NCBI GenBank assembly: GCA_914767715.1 | Contig: OU612075.1 | Location: 18,412,001 to 18,476,000 of the forward strand | Origin: Membranipora membranacea | Lineage: Eukaryota > Bryozoa > Gymnolaemata > Cheilostomatida > Membraniporidae | Direction: 5' to 3' | Length of the DNA stretch: 64,000 nucleotides | In this document: positions 1-12,600 of the stretch, one piece after another | Layout of the letters: each line of letters starts with the position of its first letter | How positions within the stretch are numbered: position 1 is the first letter of the stretch | Position numbers and translations under genes: made by a program | The notes under the pieces: generated by a model | What the model was told of the DNA's origin: nothing | What the model saw: only the letters and a program-made list of their open reading frames with translations | Databases searched by the model: none

Positions 1-628
1 GTGAGTGGTGAGACGGTGAACTATCATAGTCATGATACCATTTATTAAGGCAGAAAGCTGTTAAAAAAAGTTGTATTATCCCATAATATATATATATACA
101 AGAGTTCTCATAATTACTTTCCTTGAGGTTAAGTAGTTAGCAAAGTACGAAGTCGGTAAGACCACAGAATCCATAGAAAACCAGTTTTGTTCGGGATAAA
201 ATCCTTTTCCAAAAACTCAAATTTAAACATTGACAAACTGTGCCCCTCCCCTATAAAATAATGTATCTCAAGACAACTACTTGGGATGTGCTGTAGGGGT
301 GGTGCAGCCGTAGTCTCAAAAATATTATTGGTGCAGCCAATGTGACTACTGCATTTCTCAAAGTTATTATTATGATCATTGGTATACAATATAAACAGGT
401 TTAGTTTTTGCCAAAGTTTACTGTGGAGTTATTCTTTCCAGTGTTTTGGTACTAGGTTATCAACACTCATTTACAGCAATTTCCTTGACAATCTTTACAT
501 TGTTTTTGAGTAATGAAACAATTTCTCTGTAACTATTAGTCAAATTTTAGAAAATGCTTTATTTTAACCTGTAATGATCTTGTTATTGTTGTTTGTATGA
601 AGGGAACATGAAATTTATACTCTCTTAG

Positions 629-3600
629 GTATATGATACTGCGGTTAAAGCTGACCAGAAAATTGGTGTATGCGTGATTGTAAATCTAGATGAGGATAAA
701 AGAAGCGGCTCTGAGTATGACGTCACCTATCTCAAAAATCTGTTTGAGAAGCTGAACTTTAGAGTCAACGAGACCAAGGCAAACGAGGTGATTGGCATTT
801 TTAAGGAATAAAATTGTTATCAAAAGTTGGTGCTGGTGTGCTGTTAAAATTTTGCTTCCGAAGAAAACTTACACACTATTACTTTCTCCAATTCTGCAGA
901 CTGATTTTTATTATTTAATGTCTTTATGTTTCGCCGCACCTGAATTCATAATCTTGTAGTAAAGATAACTGTGTTCAAGAGCCATTTAAAAGGTTGCCAC
1001 GGCCCACAGTGCTCCTAACTAGTCTGAGGCCTTCAATATGATACCAAATATGGGGAGGCGCAACTACAGCTTTAAGGGAAAACAACTCAGGTTTAGGTCA
1101 GATTAGTGATCTTCATGGTTCTTAAGGCTCGTGCTTTGATTTTGCAGTCATAACTGGAACTGAGTACAACTCTTTGCAGTACTTTCTGTATTCTTTGTCG
1201 GGTATATAATGGTTTAACCAGAGTTCAGTAACAAAGTGATCATTGATTAACTTGATTAATAACTCAATTTTGTATTTATGATTTACAGTCAATAGTCGTA
1301 CCTGAAGAAGAAATGAAGGAATCTCAGAACATTGTCAAAAAAAGTCATCTTAAACAACAACAAATGGTAAGAGCATATTAATCAATGGCAAGAGCCTCTT
1401 TTCAAGACAAATTGATTGTAATAGGCCAGAAGCAGCCTAGCTCTAAAAAAAAATGGCACGGACAATTTTTGATGGCAGGAAAAAAACAAGTGTTTCTAGG
1501 GTAAAAAAGTGTGCTGAATCCAATAATGAGGGTGTACCCGGTTGTAGCGGTCATCGTCAGCGGCAGCGTGGCAGTATATGGCAGCATATCACAAATTTTC
1601 AATAAATCGCATTTAGTTAGTAAAGATTGAAGTGTTTGTTACAGCCAACATAGAACAAGAATATATATGTTTCTAGGGTAAAAAAGTGTGCTGAATCCAA
1701 AAATGAGGGTGTACCCGGTTGTATTGGTCATTGTCAGTGGCAGCGCGGCAGCATATGCCACATCTTTTACAAATTCTCATTTAGTTAGTTAAAATTGAAG
1801 TGTTTGTTACAGCCAACATAGAACAAGAATATATATGTTTCTAGAGTAAAAAAGTGTGCTGAATCCAAAAATGAGCGTGTACCTGGTTGTAGGGGTCATC
1901 ATCAGCGGCAGCGCGGCAGTATATGGCAGCCTGTCCCAAAATTTTCAACAAAGCGCATTTAGTTAGTGAATATTTTAGTGTTTGATACAGCCAACAGAGA
2001 ACAAGAATATATACGTTTCTAGGGTAAAAAAGGGTGCTGAATTCAAAATGAGGGTGTACCCGGTTGTATCAGTCATTGTCAGCGGCAGCGCGGAAGCGCG
2101 GCAGCAATCCGACTTTTTTTTTACAAATTCGCTTCTACTTAGTGAAAATTGTGGCATTTGATACAGTCAACGGTCAACAGAGAACAAGATTAATATGTTT
2201 CTAGCGTAAAAAAGTGTGCTGAATCCAAAAATGAGGGTGTACCTGGTTGTAGGGGTCATCATCAGCGGCAGCGTGGCAGTATATGACAGCATATCCCAAA
2301 TTATTCAATAAAGAGCTTTAAGTTAGTGAAGATTTTAGTGTTCGATACAGCCAACAGAGAACGAGAATATAAATGTTTCTAGGATAAAAAAGGGTGCTGA
2401 ATTAACAAATAAGGGTGTACCCGGTTGTATCAGTCATTGTCAGCGGCAGCATCTCACAAATTTGAGTACTGATGTATCAGTCACTAAATCAGTCAAAACT
2501 GCATTGCTGCTCGTCACTATATCACCATGAGAGGGATCAGAGGCTTGATGAAAGCTAAGGCGGCCTTTAAACTCTCTCTTCAGGTGGTAGACAAAAGCTT
2601 TTCGGCTGTAAAAAGATGATAGTTTTATCTGAAAGCACAATACATGTTAGTCAGAGGAAGAAAAAGATTTTGACATAACTTTTCATATTTTTTTAATTAA
2701 TCCTAATCTAACAAGGCCAAAGTTTGATCAATGCATTTGAGTGTTCTCAAAACGGCAGGTTGATAATGCTTGCACAATGCAACTTCAACCTGGGAACCCC
2801 AGTCTCGCAAGATTTTATCGCCCTGATCTCACTGGGAATTCCAGGAAATTGCATTGTGGGATACTAGTATATACATATATATCATAGTCTTACCTGGTCT
2901 CATCTTCTCTGTTATCTCTACGTAGTTTATTATATAAGCCAAGTAAATCAGATACGGTGTAAGAACCCTTCTCGCGCTATCTTTGAGCTAACCAGGTCCT
3001 CAAGTTGTCGCCATGATGCAGATCTCACAAAGCGAGCTTTTGATTTAGATCTAAAACAATTGGTATAACAATTTTACAGCACTTCATATGAACTCATCTC
3101 TACGCCCAAGTGAACTTGTTAACAATTTTCAAAGAGGGACAGCATAGGAATGTAACACACATAATGTTGAGCCAGACAAATGACAATGATAAGTGGCAAA
3201 CAGATTTTATAGTTTTTACCTGAGCTGGTTCGTAACAGTTGTGATATAATTCTTGTGGCATGCACGATGATATCTCATTTCACGGGCAACAGGATCTCCT
3301 AACTGAAAACTTGACAACAGCTTTGTGTCATTCTTGGCTTCTGCGGCAGGAAGTAAACCCCCTAAATAGAAGGATAATATTTTTGAAAGCTGGCTCTCTC
3401 ACTGATATATCATTCGTCTCCAAATAGTTATGATTGATGCAGCTTAGATCATACAACACATGTAATTGCAAAAGTTCCCTCAATTAATCAACAATTCAAC
3501 CCTACAGAGTCTGCAGAAGGCAGAATAAAACCTGAGATTATGGTGTAGCAGTTTATTGTACTTACCAGCATCTAAAGTCTCAGCTCTAGAGGTTGGTAGT

Positions 3601-6600
3601 TTCTTGTGGTTTTTGTCCTTCTCCTTATTACATATGACACAGGTAGAAGAGAGTGTCTGAGGCTTACTAGTACTCGGTTCTGAAGACCTGAGTTTCTTTG
3701 GCCTCGGCAAATTGGCTCCATCCTCATTCTTAAAAACAGGATATTATTAGAGCAGGGTTAATGAGTAGCAATTACAAGGGTTAATCAATCAAGACTGAAA
3801 AAAATTGAAGGCATCTCAGATTTTCCAACCATGATTTAATTCAGTGTTGTGATCATTCTGTGATAAATAATAGAGTTCTATCAAGGAGTAAAAGTCTTTT
3901 ACTCCTTGATAAAACTCTTTTATTTATCACAGAATGATCTTCTTGGCCCAAACACTATCTCTGACTGAGAGCAACGTCACACAAAGTTTCATATCGGTTC
4001 AAACAAAGCAACACAAGGTGGTCTTCCATACAGCACCGTGGTCATCAATTAATATCTTGAGAGTAAATCCTGAATCATGAGCATGTTCTATACATACCTT
4101 TCTCTTCATGGCACTTTCTTTGGCTCTTTCTAGCTTGGATTTAGAAAATCTGAACATACAAAGACAATGGTATTTATAGGTACTACATTCATCCATTGTC
4201 ATTGTCAATAGATTTTTGGCAATAAAGCATTCCGGCTCTTTCCCAGTTTTCACCCACTCTTAGCCACATATTTGAGTTCAGCAAGCTTTGAGGCTGACAA
4301 AACAACACTCTCGGCTGCTTCATCTACTTTCTCATAGTGAATAATACACTCCATAATGTTAGTCAAAGTGATACCGTCATTTTGTTAGACATGTTCAGGC
4401 TTCCTTGTATTATGTCATCTGCTTTAAAGCGTGAGAGTTAAATTTATCAAAGGCTGGGCGTAAGTCAATAGCACCGTACAAAGTTGCATTGTTAATATTT
4501 GCTATGTCAATGCCAAATTCAAGTTGATGTGATTGAGGATTTTATAAATAGATTTCTTTATTATCACACTGATGATTGGTCCTCTATACAAGTAGGTCAG
4601 CTTGAGGATTTATGTTCTCTTCATTTAAATTGAAAACGAATTGCCATTTATTTTCAAAATATGACCACTACAACTGGGTACACCCGGTGAATTATACAGA
4701 ACATATATTGATGTAGTATAAAAAGTGATCAGAATCCTGCCATCAAATATTGTCCGTGCCATAACAACTTAGGCTATAGCTGCTTCTGGCCTATAAGACT
4801 TTCTCACCTGTGAACTCGTTCTCTATGTTCTCTTTAAATTTTAACAATATCCCTATCAATGTCTCTTATCTCATACTGTGCAGTTTCAAGGGTTGATATG
4901 TATAACTTGCCGAGATGTAATCAGATAATAAGGCACCTCCAGCTTTATTTGCCTGTTATACTGCTCACCTGCCGGTCATATGAATAACTCGTCATCTTTA
5001 AATAATGATGTCAAGTTCCATTCGGGTCAATATGAATGTGGTTGTATAGAAAATAGAGAAGCCTAGATGGAATTACTTTTCATGTGCTCTAATTTTATTA
5101 TGAAAATTATAATGGATCGCCGAGCACCCCCTTCTCACCGCAGGTGTTTAAATGAATTACTGATTTTTAGGGCATTTCATTTGCAATTGAGAGACTGCAA
5201 CTATTGTTATGATGACCAAGTTCTAATTCTATCTTACAACTTTTTTATCCTAATCTCTCTTGTCCCGTGCCCTTCATTGTTTTCTTACTACTTTTAGTTG
5301 GAACTTCATGACAAGATTGATGCTGCCAGAAAGAACAACGATGATGATCTGCTGAAGGTGAGCAATTTTCCTGTGAATGATCTTAATTTAAAGAAGAATT
5401 TTGACTGAGCTATGAAGATTCCAATTGCACATATTATATGTCATGTCTTGTTGTCTCTTGACCATGAATATCTAGCAAGGATCACTAATGCCATTCATTT
5501 TAAATGAGAACAAAGACAATCAGAGCTGGCAGAAAGAAACAATTAAAAGCGATGCGAATGCCATGGCTGATATTAGGTCTGCAAGTCAAACTTGAGTCAC
5601 AGACATATCAAAGGTGTAAGGTCAAGCTAGGACTCAAACACCTCATCAGTATAGTTATCCGTTACAGTACAGGCTACAGGTGATAGTTAATCCACTGCTT
5701 AGTGATGGCCAAGTTTGGATTCAGCAAAAACTTTCAGTTCTATTGATTTGCTCTGTGTTGAGTGCCAAAGCATTGCATATTCACATGATAGTTATTTCTG
5801 TGGAGATAAATCCTAGACTCAGGGAGGTGTTAGACCCCAGGTTACGAGCTACACCTCTCTATGTCTTCATTCGATGCTGTTGCAATTCTGTCTCTGTCCT
5901 TGATACCATGTTGTCATAATGGTTATCAAGTAACTAAGGCATAACTAGACTACCAAGGAGCACGCCAAATAAGCAAACATTTTAGGTCCTCATGGTTTAT
6001 AGTTGCATTCAATGCAATTTTATGGGTCTCTCAGTACCATTTAGACAGAGAACAGAACATGCAACTTGTTCGTTAAACCATCCAGTAAACCAACAACAAC
6101 AAGCTGTGATAAAAAGGCAGATTACTAGTAGACGGTGTCATTAGACTGATCAATTCGTGGAAGAACCAATTGATTGCGGTCAAAGCCAATCATATACATT
6201 GCTAAGTGGCATCATTTTCGGGGTATGGGTATTACCCTCCCTGGTCGGTACAAGAGCATTAATAATTCTTGCCCAGAAGAGAATCTTTCCCCATGTCAAT
6301 CTCATGTAACTTCATCATAAGTAGCTGCCTGAATATAACCTTCAATTTTTTTTTACGTTGCGAAACCAACACACAACAAGAGAGACCTTGGTGAATGCTC
6401 AGATAACTGTTGTTTGTTTTGTTGATTTGATAGTTTCTTTCTAATTGAATGTTCTAGGAGTTGGAGGGTGAATTAAGAGGACTTAAGGCGCAAGAGATAG
6501 GAGACAATGTGGAAGCTGCATTGCAGACTTTTGATTATGGTATGGTAAGCATCATAGAGTAGGGCTGAAACGGGTTCACCAAATCAGGACTAGGTCAGGC

Positions 6601-9600
6601 TTTCAGGTTATGGCTATCTTTCAGGAACGAGCCGGGTGTAAGTATGCGTGAAACAGTGCTACCAGACCTGGTTTTTGCTGACCTCTGGTAAAACTTTTTA
6701 TTCCCCACAAAGAATACAGAAAGTACTGCAGTTCAAGCAAAGCCTCAGTTCCAGTAATGGCTCCAATGTCAAAGCACCGGACTTAAAACGTTTTGGACAG
6801 CAAAAAACAACCACTGTTCATATCAAAGCGATCTCATAGCAATGAACAAAAAACTAAATTCACTCGCAGAAGGACATTATTGAATGATGTAACCGATTTC
6901 AAAGTGCGAAAACCCAGGGTCTAGAAGGGTCTAGAGTATGTTATCTCCCCTGTAACAGGTTAACACTAAAATGATGATCAACTAGCAGTATAACAGTAAG
7001 CCTAGTCCTGGCTTGCCTAGGGCAGTTACTGGGCTGCTATACTTACAAAGCATCTAACACAAAACAGTATTGGTCAAAGGTAGCCTAGTTAAAGATATCG
7101 GTAACAGGGGAGATAATATACTCTTGACCCTTCTAGACCCTGGGTTTCGGCACTTTCGAATCAGTAATATCATTCGATAATGTCCTTGTGCGAATAAATT
7201 TAGTTTTTGTTCATTGCTATGAGATTACTTCGATATGAACCGCTGATTGTTTTTTACTTTATTAAACTCCAATATTGAAATTAGTCGAAACCAAATCCAA
7301 CTAGAAGCGGTCATACTATAATTATGATTATTTGAGGTTAGATATAAGGTCATACAATTGGGGAATAAGATATATGTATGATGTGCTCGGAATCTGCACC
7401 TCCCCTATATAATCCCTATATCCTATATGATAATAACTGATATTCGCAGAAAATCATTAAATTTTATGGTAAAGTTTATGGAGTTTATCTTCATGGTATG
7501 TTAAAAACTGTTTATCCACAGCAAGTATCTTTTCTAGGCACCCATCATTTGACATCAACCTCTAAATCCTTGCTTGGCTGATGTCAAGATGAGTTGTTCT
7601 CCAGATATCACATGGATATTCACTCACGAGTTACTAGTGTGTTTAGCTAATAGTTCATGATAAGTTTTATTCAGTTTATAATTTCTCATCTAGACGTACG
7701 GAACTATGCTGTGACTAAGTTTGATCAAACTTTGCCCAGTAGTACTTGACTTATAGATAAATGAAGAAAACTTATATATATAGTGTTGTGAGCCGTTAAA
7801 AAATCAAAGCAAAAGTAATAGCATTTTTTTATTGATGATTAAGTCTTCATTTCCATGTCAAGTCCGTGGCGGTCAAGATCAAGGACTACTGATCACAGGA
7901 TCTCAGTGACCAGATCTGGGTGCTGGAAATGTTTTGTCCAGCTATTGTAGTTACAAGTCACTAGTAATTGGTAGCGACTGCCAATGCCCGAGGAAGCGGG
8001 TAATGATCTTTGCTAGAACCTGACTCGAACCTGTACTGACCTGAGGAGGCCTAACCTGCGATTCAGGACCGAGTTAAAACTCCATTCCAGCCCTAGCATG
8101 CAGGGATCACTATTGGTAGAAAGAGAAAATGTTGAAACCACACACAGAAATTGAACCACTGCTGCAAGTTTGGTTAATTTGGGCTCACTGATTACTGTGT
8201 ACAAACAGTGACCTATTCAGACTTCAATCTCAGAATTGTCGCTCAGCAGCCAAATAATTTGCAGTAAAAATCAAGGATCAATTCTGGATAATGGCCATAG
8301 AAAGTAACATAGCCTTTTCCTGAACTAACGGAATTAAATTGTTTTTATGGAATGGAAATATTATCATAACCTTGGTGAGAACACTGGACATAGGGGCTGA
8401 TCTGGCATTGATCTGATTGGGAAATTATCTTGTTTACATAGCTACAAACGAAACTAAGATGCCTTCACCTTCGATGATTTGAGGTTCTTGAAATCTACTA
8501 GGGACTGTCCTCCTTTGCAAGCCCTTTGTTTGGCAAAAGGAAGCTAATTTAGCTCGTCCGGATATTTTTTTTTTTAAAGGTTGATTAAAATCCGATGTCT
8601 TATCACTCGACCATCCTACTATGGATTGGATATGGATATGGAGTTCAATGACTGTTCGGCATTACACCCTTGTTTTTGAGAGCTCACCCAATATGTGGTG
8701 AATCTGTATAATACAATTCTTACGAAATGCAATAGGCCATTACAGTACAAAATCTATCACTTGCAGGGTTGGTTTATCAAAAGGATACACATTAGCACCA
8801 CAGTCCACGGCCTGCCTCTTCAATGTACACCAGAATTTTAAACAGTAAAGTCTAGCTATATTTAGATTCAAGATTGATTACAAAATTAAATGTTTCATTT
8901 AATTCGATTCTGTCTAAGGTAATTCAAAAGGGTGTATAGGCTTTGACCCACCACCATTTTGGGTGGAAACAACAATAATCTAAGCAAACACCAGGGTCTG
9001 TATCTTGTGCCATTCTGGTGATCAGGCAGGCTTGAAATGCACGTAACTGCATGGTGACTGTTTTCTTATTTGAAATCTGACATTGGGGCTCAAATTACGA
9101 CATGTATAAGGATTATGAAAATAACCATTTCAACTTCAATATTAATTGTGAAATGAATGGTTGACTCTCTTGTGGGTCATGACAGGCACCAAATAAATTC
9201 AGTTCTTGAGATTTGAGGGTTGAGCTTTAAAATACTGCAAATTTTATACAACTGTCCTCTCCCACTGAATAAAAGATATATTTTTTGACGGTGCTGCTTT
9301 TCCAATATCAGACTGTTCCAAGGGGAATGTCACATACTTTTTAAATATGTACTAAATTTATACATTTCCATGTATATGTGTAAGTTCAGTTAAATGGAGA
9401 TGTTGCACTGGTTTGACTATTTTAGAACAGATTGAAGATCCTTGATGACATAATAAGAGAGAGCACTGAGGATCAAAGCACATTCAACAAATACAAAATG
9501 TTCACATTGGTGCTCATGGGTCATGGACGTGATGGTATCCTCACTGATGGAAAGACATGGTCGCTCAAGCTCACTGATATTTATAAACAGCTTTCAAACA

Positions 9601-12600
9601 AGAACTTCCCTATGATGGCAGGCAAACCCAAATGGGTCATTGTTGAAGCATGCTCCGGACCAGGTTGGTTTAACTTGAAAATAGATTTGACCATGCAACT
9701 AAGTTTCAAGGCTCAAACGCTCCAAATGAGATTTTGTTGATATTATATTCCGTTTTACAATGTTTATCATAGTTATCAATCTAACGACATTTCATGTATC
9801 CAGGTCATGCTCATGTCAGGACATTGATCGGAAACTTTGAGAATTTCCTTATCCAAATCTTATAGCACTCCTATATACTCCAAAAAGCTAACCGCATATA
9901 CCAAAGAACTTTACCCACTAACCAGCAACAACACGCAAAGATACTTTGAGCAGAGGAAGGTCAGCGGAATTTCAATTCCCAAAAACTGACATCAATTTCT
10001 TGAATTTTGCCTTTAATTTTACAGAAAAATCGGAAATAATGACGGATTGCGAGCCTGGTATACTGAGTCAACCTGATGACAATGGTTTGTGAAGCTACGT
10101 TATCGATCTTGCTGTAGATGTTCGTACATATACTTTCAATTGAATTGTTTGCATACTGTCAGCTGAAATTGATCAAAACTATAGCGAAGCTACCTTAGAG
10201 AAGTTAATATAAGCTAGAGTTTAATTCAGCTAACTGGGAGGTCACTTACACTAAGCTTATTTGGCCGTTTCAAGCAGCAACAAAATGACAAAATTTTCCT
10301 CCTGCAGAACTCCATTCCCCCAGGGTCATGTGAACAAAAATAACAAAATCATGAGGAGGCAACATTTTAGAATAATATGCACTCTATCGCAACTACACTT
10401 AGATAAATCAGATGATTCAGACGGACCAGATGACCTAGATCAATCTGCTGAAGAAGGAAAACTGCACCCTAAATTCCATAAGACTACAACAGAAACTGAT
10501 GACATCCATATCTGGCTTGCATGCTTTCCAAGTAAGCATGTCAAATCTTCAATCTTTGCACATAATACTATCTTGATCTGACCCTCATTAGCTCTGAGAC
10601 ACAGCAGTTGAATTAGGTTAATAGACAATGATTTTAGTATAATTGTTTTAAGATTATTGAGGATCACAGTGTTATTTCAGATAGTTTTAAAAATTTATAT
10701 ACGACCAGCTGAGTGCATGTTCCATAGAGCTATTAAATAATAACTCTATGGTATGCTCCCTGAAACTTACATGGTCGAGAAGAGAGAAATAATGTATTTC
10801 ATAGGTTTACAAAGTATTGTAGGTATGTATTCAGGCTACACAAATAAAATTTATTGCATCTGGATTTACTAAAAAGCCTGCATGTATCTATATAAAGGAT
10901 CGAGGTACCACAACATTACATATTTGGAGCAGGAGACACTGGCTCAACTTTTATTTTGTTGAACAGGGCTGTATTTACTAATTTTGAATGTATACAGAAA
11001 AAGATATCTGGTCGCCAAGACCAAGTCACTTTATGTATTGGCTATGTATAATCTACAAAAGCTATTATCATTTCTCAACTAAATTTTTGTGTATGACCAG
11101 TATCAAACTTTTTTTCTTTCTTATAATCCAAAATATTACGGGGAAAACTATGGGTGCGCTTTAGGCATTTTTAATCGTAAGTGACGATCAACTCTAATGA
11201 CATTTATTGTTTGGCATACATGGTACTTGCCATGTATTAGATATTGCTAATCTGGTGCAGAAATTGACGAACAAATGAACACCATCACCAAGAAATTGTT
11301 AGAATCTTAACAATGGACAACGTAGTTTAGGTAAAGGGAGGTGGGAGGGAATTTTTGCAGAAATTAATCTATTCACTGCTAAAGTGACCCGATTCATGAA
11401 AGTGACAAGATTTCTTTAGTTTAGTTTAAGTTTTATTAGTTTCTAGTCAACCTGATAATAATTAATGTCTTGAGTTTGATTGCCAAGACAAATCATGGGC
11501 ACCATGTCAGGCTCAGGATGTTTAGACAAGTTGCGCTAGTGGTGAGAATTTTGCTCTCTCATCCAAGTGCGTATGGGAACTAGCGTAAAGGTGTACACAC
11601 CATGTAACAGTTTATTCCTGATCTTTTTCTCTTTATCCTTACTCTGAAAACAGTGTATACAACTGCTGCTGGACTGTGACCTGGGGTGTTATCTACACCA
11701 GAGAGTTTGGGACATAATCCTGCATACACCAGTGTACAAATAACAATGATAGATGATAGTGGATACTCTTGTTTACATATTTGAGGTAGAGCCGAGCCAC
11801 GGGGGGTGGGGCAGCAAATTTACATCATTGTCCTTTTCAAAACCCTGTTGATGAGACACAAGCTTATCCTCATAAGCCCCACACAGTCAAGCAATACCTA
11901 GACCTTTTTGCAGTTTCTCTTTGCCCGTTTCAGGTCACAAAGCTCATAGAGAGATTCATGGGAGCTGGTTTATAAAAGCAGTTGTTGATGTTGTTTCCAA
12001 ACACTCCCACCACATGCATCTCAGACAGCTTTTTCAAAGGGTAAGATTTTGAATAATTTATTAAAGTTTTATAGTCTCCTGGTTATCTCAATTTCATCTC
12101 CAATGGGTTTGCCTACGTATAGCTGGTGCTTTTTTCATTTTATGTATTAAATATTGAATTGAAAATAGTGTTATGCATGAACCACTCTATAGGTCTTGGG
12201 GACTTTCTACAAGGGGACATGAAATTTATGTGCCGCAAATTTTGTTCATGTTGCCTCATTCCTTATTAAAACAGTTCAACCGCATAAGATACTGGATAAA
12301 CACCGTAATTCAAAACACCTTATGGGTTTAGAGGAACACACGCTTACCAACTGCTTGACCGCTTGAAACTAATAATGGTCAAACTATGCTGTTGATCATT
12401 GGATTTATGGCATAAACCCATTAGATTTTCTCAGAATTACTTCCTGCTAATTGCTTTCTTCTGATTAGTCAGTTAAAAAAACCGAACAAATAGTACACTC
12501 CTTATTCTGTTATGAATATCCTTTTCACACAGGTTCATGACAAGGTTAGAGATTATAGTGTCCAGAAAAGTTTACAAAGAAATGAAACTAAACCGACAAG

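Larger units (their letters stand above)
1422..4793. mobile_element. 3.37-kb TIR element in a caspase intron
   Basis: The left end reads TAGGCCAGAAGCAGC from 1422. The right end, read on the minus strand from 4793, starts with the same 15 bases. Inside both ends, at matching depth, lie GGCACGGACAAT, then TTGATGGCAGGA, then a GGTGTACCC motif followed by TTGTAG and GGTCAT. The inverted repeats are therefore imperfect but more than 100 bp long. TAA flanks both ends (1419-1421 and 4794-4796), consistent with a 3-bp target duplication. The element lies in the intron between caspase exons 2 and 3. It carries a left-side array of subterminal repeats and an antisense spliced gene. No DDE transposase was recognised, so it may be non-autonomous or may have captured a gene. 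A TWA target site is typical of PIF/Harbinger elements, but that assignment is unproven. Confidence 0.7.

Noticed and set aside
1491-2460. Regular repeats that might be taken for a CRISPR array
   Set aside because: The units are about 177 bp, imperfect and adjacent without unique spacers. The context is a eukaryotic intron with transposon ends.
1422-4793. Assigning the element to PIF/Harbinger
   Set aside because: The TAA duplication is suggestive, but no Harbinger transposase or Myb-like protein was recognised and the ends were not compared with known families.
9640-9663. Caspase as an inactive pseudoprotease
   Set aside because: The substitution in the QACRG motif spares the catalytic Cys, and the catalytic His and both substrate-binding basic positions appear to be present.
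9804-9865. Alternative exon after the caspase catalytic Cys, ending in a stop
   Set aside because: Phase fits, but it would remove the whole p10 subunit. The exons at 10025, 10403 and 11934 give a complete caspase, so this is at most a minor truncating isoform.
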